Shown here piece by piece: positions 12,055 through 22,700 of a stretch of 64,000 nt of DNA (position 1 is its first letter; every line of letters starts with the position of its first letter). The notes under the pieces are model-generated. The model had not been told where the DNA came from. It searched no databases and was given only the letters and a program-made list of their open reading frames with translations. Source of the stretch: Branchiostoma floridae (Eukaryota; Chordata; Leptocardii; Amphioxiformes; Branchiostomatidae); the NCBI RefSeq assembly GCF_000003815.2, contig NC_049990.1, positions 20,598,015-20,662,014 of the forward strand, written 5' to 3'. Position numbers and translations under genes: made by a program.

Positions 12055-12735
12055 TTTTGTTCAATCTAGCTCGAGGCCAATTCTTGAAAAAATCGATAAG
12101 GTGACAGGGTACGTGGTGAAAGTTTGTGACTGTTGGACCTTGAAGTCGAGGGTTTGAAGCCTTTGTCATATTCCTTGTCATAGACGGTACCCTACGTGTG
12201 GTATTACATGTAGTCTATGGTACTACTTGGCCGGCCTTGTTCAATCCATCCCGAGGCCAATTCTTGAAAAAAATCGATAAGGTGACAGGGTACGAGGTGA
12301 AAGTCTGTGTCTTTGGACATTGAGATCGCGAGGGTTCGAAGCCTTTGTCATATTCCTTGTCATAGACGGTGTCCTACGTGTGGTATTACATGTAGTCTAT
12401 GACGACTACTTGGCCTAGTTCAATCTATCTCTAGGCCAATTGTTGAAAAAATCGATAAGGTGACAGGGTACAAGGTGGAAGTTTGTGACGTTTGGACCTT
12501 GAAGTCGAGGGTTCGAAGCCTTTGTCATATTTCTTGTCATAGACGGTATCCTACGTGTGGTATCATAGTACATGTATATGGGGACTACTTGGCCGGCCTT
12601 GTTCAATCCATCTCGAGGCCAATTCTTTAAAAAAATCGATAAGATGACAGGGTACCAGGTGAAAGTCTGTGTCTTTTGGACCTTGAGATCGCGAGGGTTC
12701 GAAGCCTTTGACATATTTCTTGTCATAAGCCTTCG
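12055..12735. repeat. Tandem repeat, about 181-base unit, nearly four copies
   Basis: Units start near 12058, 12239, 12419 and 12600. Each contains TTCAATC..CTCGAGGCCAATTCTT, ATCGATAAGGTGACAGGGTA, CCTTGAAGTCGAGGGTT or a variant, TTTGTCATATTCCTTGTCAT and a CTACGTGTGGTATTACATG block. The copies differ by scattered substitutions. The antisense open frames here are by-products of the repeat. Confidence 0.85.
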
Positions 12736-13317
12736 TCATAACCATTGACGCTTATGGTACTTGCTCGCAACTGGAAAGTGGCTACGGTCCAAATTAGGAG
12801 GTTTTAGAATCTACGGATGTCCTGAAGAAAACCACATCATGCTTTTACGATCCGGCCATCCTCGGAGTGGATCAAACCAGTTCAGTCCGGTTTTACCCAG
12901 TGATAACTGGTCGACCCGGTGTTACGACTTGAGGTACATGTAGTTACTGTTTACCGTGACGTAAACAAACAATGTCATGCTCCTAAGTGTCCGTTCTAGT
13001 ATAAGGGTTAGACAGGTAACCGCAGATGTTCGCACGTACTTATCAAACTATGACGTTGCCTGCGTCATAACGTTATCTACTATAGTATACAATACACTTA
13101 ACCTTTGACCCGGAGTGGGGGTTATAAGCTTAGTTCTTAAAAAATGAAGGAGAGGGCAGTATAACTTATACAACGTATATTTGGTTTCCTTGTTATCTTT
13201 TATCATTTATAATCTTATTGAAAAGATGTAAAAAAAAGTTATAAACACCGCAAAAGGAAATATCTAAAATACTGACCCTATATCTGCTTGGAGATTACTA
13301 CTACCAAAGGGTAGTAG

Positions 13318-14488
13318 GGGTGGGTACCGGTGTGACAGCGATCTCGCCCCCCCGGCGATCTCGCCCCCCCCGGGGGGCGAGATCACTAGCGTTTTCGCCC
13401 CCCTTTAGCGTTTTCGCCCCCCCCCCCCCCAGAGCAGCTGGCTACTACATATTGCAGGTGCGCTACCTGGTACTATACTGCACCTGGGGAGTAACGTATA
13501 TGGTGTGTTACCTGGTACCTATATGGCACCTTATTACCGTACTGTAAGATGTCATACCTCGAAAGTCGATATTATATTGTTCGGTGCAAACATGACATTG
13601 AAATGAAAAAAGACAATTTTTGCAGCTGAGGTGGCATAAAACAGTGCTACTGGGAACGTATAAATCAACACCGTCTATGGTACGGAATACGTCAGCTATA
13701 TGTTTTCAATTTGTCGCAGTGTTTTCTTTCTTGTGCTGGAAACATTTCCAAAGCACTAACAAAAACACACGTGAATAATAGTTTCTCATTATAAACACTA
13801 TCTACGCGCAAGTTGATATAGCTGTTGCTAAATGCTACACAAACACTGGTAAAGTACTTGTCTTAAGAAACACGGGTAAATGCATCAGTTCGTAAATACT
13901 AGAAAAGACAGTCATGTTGGAGGTGAAGATATCCCTTGGCCAGGTGCATATACCAAAATGTGCGTTATTCTAATTAATACCTAATATTTGCATAATTAAT
14001 AAAGACATTACATAGTTCTTTTGTGGTCACTTCATTGTAGAGACCTCATATTGGAGATATAAAGGTTGCTTGAGGACAGGTGAATACAATGAAATACATC
14101 TTATGTCAAGACTCAGGTATATGCAATAATGGGAATACAAGGGACCAAACCCTCCTTGTCTGAAACACGTTCAACTATCTTATTACCATGTAATTACGTT
14201 AATATTGATACTATGAATGGAGTTATGTATCAAACTCGTGTACTTATATCATTATGAAACTACATTTTGTGATTTATACCAATCAACTTCTAAAATGTCA
14301 TGTAAACCCGTTTTTTTGGGGGGGGGGGGGCGAAATCGCTAAAGGGGGGCGAGGCAGGGGGGCGAGATCACTAGCCGGGGAGGGCGAGATCGCTAGTGAT
14401 TTCGCCCCGGGGGGGCGAGATCGCTAGTGATTTCGCCCCCGGGGGGGCGAGATCACGGGGGGGGCGAGAACGCTGTCACACCGGTACA
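13318..14488. mobile_element. 1.17-kb element with GC-rich terminal inverted repeats
   Basis: GGTACCGGTGTGACAGCGAT at the left end is the reverse complement of the right end (GCTGTCACACCGGTAC with GCGAGAAC before it). Both ends carry repeated CGAGATCGCTAGTGATTTCG-like modules separated by C or G runs. The 850-base AT-rich interior has no open frame of note. Confidence 0.65.
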
Positions 14489-15010
14489 GAAAATTCAGGT
14501 CCAGGTCCGGTTCAGGTCCAGAGGATCAGGTCCAGGTCCGGACCTGATTTAGTATGCGAGAACTTGTGAATGGACAGTACTCAAAACAATGGTCCATTTC
14601 GCTACAAAAAAAAAATCTGTTTTGTGAGCATCGACTCCCACTGGCCTTTTAAAATCCTACAACGCTAAATGCCTCTGTACGATTTCTGTACGATTGACTG
14701 TAAAACTTGGTAGAAATGACTATAGACTCTACTCTACTACGCTCTTGTTATTTTCTCCAACCGGTAAGCCTCTAAACGTGTGAATGCCTGATCATATAAT
14801 CTGTTCATTTTCCAATAGGTCCAACATCTAGCCTGACTAAAATCGCGCCCCTAGCGGCCGGCCCTACGATTACCACCTCCATTAAGCCCAGCCGGCGAGA
14901 GCTTGTGTAAACACAGGCTAGTCCAACATCCGGTTCACCGAATTTTTTCAGGTCGTTTTTTCCGGACCGGTCCATTAAGAAAAACCGGTTTTGTACCAGT
15001 ACCCACCCCT
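14484..15010. mobile_element. CAGGTCC-type element (copy 1), interrupted by a small insertion
   Basis: It starts with ACCGGTACAGAAAATTCAGG and ends with AAAACCGGTTTTGTACCAGT. It shares GAACTTGTGAATGGAC, AATGGTCCATTT and CACTGGC..TTTTAAAATCCTAC with the copy at 58905-59320. Compared with that copy it holds an extra 92 bases plus a 10-base duplication at 14829-14930. Confidence 0.75.
14829..14920. mobile_element. 92-base MITE with 10-base target-site duplication
   Basis: The insert begins TAGCCTGACTAAAATCGCGC and ends CACAGGCTA. GTCCAACATC occurs on both sides (14819-14828 and 14921-14930). The uninterrupted site with a single GTCCAACATC is present at about 59232-59241 in the sister element. 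A second copy of the small element is at 15676-15770. Confidence 0.8.
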
Positions 15011-15675
15011 AGTTACTAGTCTAGTGCAGGAGCTACCTCTCGCCGCTAAGAGGCGTTGTGATCCAGGTACATTGTCTTCGAGAAGACTTTCTGTTCCAGA
15101 TATAGCCTTCTAACACGCTCGTACCAAGCGCCGCGAAGAAGCCATAGGTTTAGATTGTGGTCTTAATCAATCCACAAATAAAACTACATTTGTAAATGAA
15201 ATTCACAGCTGTCATTTTAATTTTGTATCTTGTTTGTTTTGTGTTTGTCTCAATTACATTTAGAAAATCGTAAGTTGTGTGAGCGCGCCCTCGTTTGCGT
15301 TCAATACAACGTTACTGTACCCTAGTTAGCTAGTATTTTCTACAGTTATCGGGGCTAAAACAAGGCGCAAGTTTACTATTTACTGGGTAAGATTTTGCTA
15401 CAATGGTGATTATCATCATTATAGCAAAGGGAATCTTGAAATGTACTTCATTTGGTGGCGCTGTGAGGGTGTTGAATTACCCTTCTACATTGCCGAGGAG
15501 AGTTATGCACGGGACGGGGAGTTAATTTTCTTCCCTTTTGTTCAAGAAGTTATGACGCAGATATTATGTTCCCAAAGAAAATTTTAATAGCATCATACAC
15601 GTGGCTACTTTGACCCTCACAACGTTATACATAACGTTATATATAGCAGATTGAACGTAGATGGCGGTAAAACGG

Positions 15676-15770
15676 TAGCCTGGCTAAAATCGCGCCCCTA
15701 GCGGCCGGCCCTACAATTGCCCCGGGAGGGGGGTCATTAACCCCAGAGATCGTGTAAGCACAGGCTAGGT
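15676..15770. mobile_element. Second copy of the TAGCCTG...CAGGCTA MITE
   Basis: TAGCCTGGCTAAAATCGCGC and CCCTAGCGGCCGGCCCTAC match the 14829-14920 insert. It ends GTAAGCACAGGCTA. No clear target-site duplication is visible. Confidence 0.7.
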
Positions 15771-15804
15771 GAAAAAGATGCATCTATCTTCTACAACAAT
15801 GCTA

Positions 15805-15970
15805 TAATCTCCAAGCAGAGGTTAGTCTCCGGATTGTTTTTGACATTTGAAGGCGTTTCAATTTTTCTCTTTGACGTCTGACATCTGAAAAAAAATCTAA
15901 AGGAAAAAAAAATAGAAAGGCTGACAAAGACGCCTTCAAAAAGACATCAAAAACCAATCAGAACCTAACG
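15805..15970. mobile_element. CTCCAAGCAGAGG-type MITE (copy)
   Basis: AATCTCCAAGCAGAGGTTAG and a TTGACATTTGAAGGCGTTT / AAGACGCCTTCAAAAAGAC inverted pair around an A/T-rich centre. It is a diverged member of the family best preserved at 58077-58269. Confidence 0.55.
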
Positions 15971-16238
15971 TTACATATAGATTCATAAATGTGATGTGCT
16001 TTACACATATACATAGGTATACTGTACTCCATAAAGACTCATTATGCACTACGTACAGAAACTAACACCTCATAATTTCCACATATCTTTCACAGAGCTA
16101 GTTTGGTTGAAATAGTTGGCTAGTTGAGATATCTACACGTATACATAACTAGTTCGATAAAATTTTAATGTAAGAAGATATCATCTATTCTAATAGTACC
16201 TACATGTATATACAAAATGAACATGTGTTCTGAACACT

Positions 16239-16523
16239 TTTATGTTTTAGGGCAGCTTGCATGAAACCCTTTTTTAAGACGTAGAAACTTTTGTGGCTGT
16301 CTGATGTACAATTATCTAACGTAATGTGGCAGTACAAAATGTACTTCAAACTTGTGAAGTGCATAGTCAAATCAAAATTAATTTTATGTTTTAGGGCAGC
16401 TTGAAACCCTTTTTTAATTAAGACATAGAAACTTTTGTGGCTGTCTGATGTACAATTATCTAATGTAATGTGGCAGTACAAAATGTACTTCAAACTCGTG
16501 AAGTGCATAGTCAAATCAAAATT
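16239..16523. repeat. Direct duplication of about 142 bases
   Basis: TTTTATGTTTTAGGGCAGCT starts both copies (16239 and 16381), and AAGTGCATAGTCAAATCAAA ends both. The copies are almost identical, so the duplication is recent. Confidence 0.85.
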
Positions 16524-16751
16524 AAGAACGTGTGCATAACAGTTGTACACGCATATTCTTCAGTATTCTTGTGGCCTTTAAAATACCTATCTTGTGATAT
16601 CATAAACTAACTAACAACAAGCTCCTTCTAGGTAATACATACACCTCAGAGGTATTCACATATTTTCCACTTTTTCTTCTACTTTGTACTCCCCTGCTAT
16701 ATACACGGCAACATGATCATCTACCTTGCCACCCAAGGGTTTTGGTAATCT

Positions 16752-19700
16752 TCATTTCGTGTCCGAAGAGGAGTTCAAGTTGTTAGATGGAGACGGTTGG
16801 GATGGACCGGGTGGAAGATGCAGTCCTGCAGGTGGACGCTGGGCGGCGCTTGGTCTCTGACTGTTACCCGATGGAGTAGCCTGTCTGCTACTTGCCTGGA
16901 CGTAGGGATCGACGTCACTCTCAGACGACATCGAGGAGGAGTTTAAGTTGTTACTTGGAGGCGGTCGTGTTCGCGATGGTCCGGGTGGAAGATGCAGTCC
17001 TGCAGGTGGACGCTGGGCGGCGCTTGGTCTCAGACCGGTACCCGATGGAGTACTGCTCACTCGGAGGTACGGATCGACGTCACTCTCAGACGACATCGAT
17101 GAGGAGTTCAAGTTGTTACCTGGAGGCGGTCGTGTTCGCGATGGTCCGGGTGGAAGATGCAGTCTTGCAGGTGGACGCTGGGCGGCGCTTGGTGTCAGAC
17201 TGGTACCCGATGGAGTACTGCTCGCTCGGAGGTACGGATCGACGTCACTCCCAGACGACATCGAGGAGGAAGAAGCTAGTGGGTTCTGCCATCCTCTCGG
17301 GCCTCCTGCGGCTTGTACGTACGGATCTATACTGCTGGTTGAAGAGCTTGAAGGAGAGTCCGGAGAGTTTTGGGCAGAACGAGGGACTGGTAGTGAACGC
17401 AAAGGGGCTGCAGACACCACATAAGGATCTATGGAGCTTCCTGACGACATGGATTGGGTAGGGGGTGAGGTTTCGCCCGGCCTTGGAAGAAATGCGCTCG
17501 GGGTTGGCAAGCCGGGTACACCCCTTTGCGTAGAGAGGTTGGGGGACGGTGCGACAGTGGTTTGTGGCTTTGCGTTAGACGTAAATCCTTGGTTGAATGT
17601 TGGTGCCAGTAGAGGAAGATTCTCCGCTAGAACATACGGGTTGGACTGATTTTTGCATCCTCCCACCTGGAAATCTTCGTCCACATCTTCTTCCAACGCA
17701 CCGTCGGTTGCGTGTACATAAGGGTCAATTTCGGCCGAGGACGTCGTGTGTGCAGTCTCCGGCCAGTTCTCTTCAGCCTCTTTGGAAGGGAGTGGACTAT
17801 CTGTGGACGCTCGTAGAAATGACTCGAGGAAATTTTTCTTCTTAGGTGACACCGGAGAATCCGTTGTGACCGGAAAGTTGGACGATTCGTCGGCACCGGA
17901 ATCCGTTATCAGAGAGGACGGACCGGAAACGTTTCCGGAATCCGTGCTGGTCGGAGATGACGGCTCATCTTCGTCTTCGCTCTTCTGCTGCGATATCACG
18001 ACTTTAACTACAAGATCCTTGTCTGACTTCCAGCTCAGCAATCTCTTCTTCTCGCTCGTAAAGGCGCCGTCGTCAAGGGATAAGTTGTCGGGAAGATTTT
18101 GAAGAGATTTGACCAATTTGCTCTTTTGGCGAATGAGTCTGGTACGAATGGTGTCGAGATCGTCCATGCTCTCTTTGCTTGATGAAGAAGAGATCGGCTC
18201 AAAAGCAGATCTGTCTTTGGTCTCTTTGATTTCAACCTGAAAATGAGAAGGCGTTGATAGATATGTGAGCCAATTTTATATGAGACTGGCTTGTAAGGCC
18301 TCCAATTGTTACAATTGATACAAGTCATTTCACAAGTTACTAGTAGTGTTCGTACGTGTATGTATGTCCATGAGTGTGTGTGCGTGTGCGTATCTGTGTC
18401 TGAGCATCTGTGTGTACGTGTGTGCATGTGTGCGTGTGTTTATCTGTCTGTGTCTGCGCCTATGTGTCTCTATATGAGTGTGCATTTGTGTGTATGCATA
18501 TACATAAAAAATTATACAACATTTAGTAGCCTTAAACCATCCTAGTCTCATGACAGCCAAGAGCAATCTATAAAAGAAATGTTACCACGTATAATGATAT
18601 TTTACTTCTCCTAGAAAAGTAGCCTGGCTGCCAGAACCCAGCCCGATACTAAAGATACCTATTGTGTTGGGTAGATACTTTTGAGATTGGGTTGGGGTCT
18701 GGTAGCCAGGTTACTAGAACAGCGCCACCTACCAGGACAGGAGGAAGTACAATGTTGATTTTGCTGATACTGAGGAAGGGGCTGCCACGCATCCACAGAA
18801 CCAGGAAACAGACAAGTACCAACAGGCACGCCACGGCAAGGATTGGCAGAACCGTCCGGACCAAGATGTGAGAATCTGTGAGGAAATAAGTATTGTGTTA
18901 TTTTCCAATAGATAATGTATCAATAAATATATAATCAGCCGAACTTTGGTAGAATTCCACTTGAGGTGAATAATTAAATACGCAAGGTGTGTTTGTAAAA
19001 CAATATGACACTCACTAAAAGTATGCAGGCCCTACGCATGCATTCCCTATGCGTGTAGACCTTCCTTTATCTTGAATATTTTCGGCATAAATGAGGGGCG
19101 CTAAGCACACCAAGAAGGTCAATTGTTCACAAGATATCAAAGAACACATGACAAGACGTGTTTTTCTTAGCGCCCCTGAATTGTTTTTGTAACCTAACCT
19201 AACCTAACCTAACTTTAAGTCATGCGTTGTCAAGCAGATTGTATTCAGCTAGAGGCTGAGATTGATTTATTTAATCAGAAGGTACTTAGGTAGTTTGTAC
19301 AAGACTGAGTGCTTTTTGATGCGCGTGGGCTAATGGGTACTTAAAGTAAAGTAGTATGCATTTGTCACTCCCTACAATTACTAGTAATATCTTTCGGAAG
19401 ATAACATTGCCTTCTGGAATGCCCTTTTAAGATGTTGCCTTACCAGCTTCTGAAGCCTCTGTCCGTGCATAGACTCCCGCACTTCTGGCACACTCTCCAA
19501 ACCCACGCACGTCAGCGGAGGGTAGTCGTGCCTTCACGCAGACATGGTACTCCTTCCCCGGCACCAGTCCTGTCAGGTTCACGGCGTTGACGGTGTCCAC
19601 ACTAACGGGCTCCACATCAGGGTCGTACTGCACCATGTACCCCTGTACACAGGCGTCCTCTAGCGGACTCCAGTTGACTTGCATGGACGTTGGTGACAAT

Positions 19701-22700
19701 GCCGCGGCGCTTACGTTTGGAGCATCGGGCGATGCATCTGGGGTTAAGACGGAAGAAAACAGCACATTTCACTCTAAAATCTAAATCTATAGGCCATTCA
19801 TCTAACGTTTAATATATATATATAGAGAGAGAGAGAGGGGGAGGGAGAGAAAGAAACAGACACAGAGAGAAAGAAAGGAAGAAAGAAACAAAGAAAGAAA
19901 GACCAAAGAAGGAAAGAAAGCACGCTAAAAACTAGAGTGATGTTAACCTTCAACAAATTAAACATGTCAAAAATATCCCGTCATTTCTCATTAATAATAA
20001 GTCCTTTTAATACCTGCTATTTGGAGCGATGGAACCCTCAGCATGTTGTGTTGAGCGGGTGGATCACTACATCCGGCGGAAGTGCACGCAGCCACGTCAA
20101 CAATGTACGCTTTGGATGCGGACAGGTCCCGAATGATGAAGTCGGTAACTTCCACCGGAACCAACGAATGTGTCATCTCTGTGCTGAAAGTCCCAACCTC
20201 CCTGTACCTGATTTTGTACGTCTGGAGTTCCCCATTCCAATTTTCTTCCGCTGGAGGCTGCAAAACGATAACAAGAAAATTTCCGACTAGGGCCTACGTC
20301 ACATTTTCTACCCGGGGCCCGGCCGGGCTGTTTGCGGGAACGAAAAAGTTTATGCCAATAGATATGTAACAAGACATGCTGTTTAATTATTTTTTGGTCC
20401 GTTCTGTGTTTTTTGCTGTCATTTAATATTTTACGTTTCGTTCCCTAAAACTGCCCGGCCGGGCCCCTTTGTGGAAATGTGACGTAAGCCTAAGAGATTT
20501 TCTTCTTCTCCTGTTTAGGCTTAGGTCACATTTCCAAAGAGGCGCCCGGCCGGGATGTTTTAAGAAACGAAAAATTAAACTGTATACCTAGAAATATACA
20601 CAGATCATTCTCATGAATCTTATTTTGTCATTTTTGTGTATTTTGATGTCTTTTATATCATTCTTTTCGCTCCCGAAAGCTTTCCGGCCTGGCCCCGCTT
20701 TGGAAATGTGACCTAAGCCTTACTTAAACTCAAGTTATTCTGGGTCAGACTTTTATTTCATGAAGGTCTAAAACTAGTAGCATGAAGGATGCATGCCAAA
20801 AGGAGATGACAGTGTAATATTCATTGATTATAGGGTCTTCTATCAATCCGTACCTGCCAGGTGAGTTGGATGTTCCTCAAAGGGTACCTGGTACAGTCAT
20901 CCACTCTGAAGGCCAGGAACCGGGCACCGGCGGAGGGAACTGGGGAGACAGAGAAGGGTTTCGTCTTTGGCATCGCATGCAGAAAACACGTCAGAAAGCC
21001 ATAAATGTACCAAGGAGGTTGAAAGCTTCAATTTGGCGGGGCTAAATCGCAAGTGTCTGGAGCGAGCTGCCATTCAGCGCCACTCAGGTGACCTCAATAC
21101 GACAGCAATTGCCCCAGGTGCGGCCAAGGTACTGTAGGTTTTGAACCACTCACACCGCACCATCGCACGTGTGGCGGGTTTTTTAACGTGCCTGGGGTAT
21201 GGCTCTCCCCAGACACGGGACCTCCATTTAACGTCCTATCCGAGGGACGGCCCTAGCCGAAGCTATATCTAGGTACTCATTTTTACCTGAGTAAAGTGAA
21301 GAAAGTCGTGTAGAGTGCCTTTCCCAAGGGCACAAGATCGGTAACACGGCAGCCGGATTCAAACCCGCGACCTCTCAGTACAGTCACGAGCCGAACACAT
21401 TGCCGCTACGCTACGCGGTCCCAAAGTAAGTGTGCAGCGCAAGAAAGTCAGTGTGTTGAGCAGAAAAAAATGGTTTGTTGAGCAGAAAAATAGGTGTTGC
21501 ACATTGTTGCTATCGGCCACGGTACTTTTAGTATACAAAAACGTGTTTTACCGTCCTCCTGTGTATCAGCGCATATCCGCCCTGTGTCTCCTATCTTCTC
21601 TATGTACCGGCCCCTCACGCTGATACAGTAGTGCTTCCCCGGGTAAAGGTTATTCAGCACAATGTCTTTCTCTGTGGTTTCTTTCTCCAGCTGTACACGT
21701 TGAAGAAAATTAAACGTCAGAAAATGTTTTGTTTTCTTTTTTCACAAAAAGAGAAACAGAAATAGACTGACATAAATTATGCAAATGTTAGTGAAATTTG
21801 CATAATTCTTGGAGGAAAAATCTTTCTACAAATGGACAGTGTACTGCTTAAAACATCTGTAATTTTAAAGAAAAATACACATACATCATACTGATTAGAA
21901 TCTCACGATGGAGAATGGTGGGCTAAGGAGTTGAGATTCCAAAGTAATTTCTTCTACTAAAGCTAATGGCAAGCCCGCCGTACGTGCGTTTTTGGGGGAG
22001 GCCACATCCGCCCCGTTTTTCTGAAAACGTTCAGGCTGTACGGGGCAGGCGTGTCGCCCGTACTGGCATGTACGGTGGGCGAATCCGCAGCCCGATGGCA
22101 CACAAAGTTTTGCCTCCACCAAGGAGGTTAAAAAAAACCTCCTTGCCTGAACGTAAAGTTCTACGGCGTGTTTGTGTGCTCCAAAATCCGTCGGATTCCC
22201 TACGAGTTCGTACTGAGGCGGTACTTATCACTTACGGATCCCAAAAGATTGCTCACGTTTTCGCACGTACGGCGGGTTGTGCCATTAGCTTTAGTAGAAG
22301 AAATTAGCATTTCAAGTCTAGCATTATTTAAATCAGGCCATCATTCTCATAGTTAATGGGACAAGCACAAGTGACGAAGGTATGAGGTCTACGAAGGCTT
22401 GTTATAGAATTTATCAGGTATGGTCACTTCTTGAGCAATGTTAAGACAACAGATATCGATTTTTTTTCTTTAAAAAAGAGTGGTACTTACATCAAGACTT
22501 GACCCGACTTCTCCATACGTTATCGTCCACTCGATCCTGCTGAAGATGCGTGACATGCGCATGCGTCGCCCGTTGTCGCTGTTATAGAAAGGGGTTTTCG
22601 GTGCCCGGATGCGGAGAGTCAGTCGGTCTGTCTTAGCTTGAAGGATGTCCAAATCTGGGGCACCTAGTTTTGCTGGAACGTTAAAAAATCATCCGTAAAT

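Noticed and set aside
16892-17461. Plus-strand 189- and 158-codon frames
   Set aside because: They are opposite-strand shadows of the receptor tail repeats; only the minus-strand frame splices in phase to the ectodomain exons.
19192-19216. Telomere-like TAACC repeats
   Set aside because: Only about five copies of a five-base unit, not the TTAGGG animal telomere repeat, and inside an intron.
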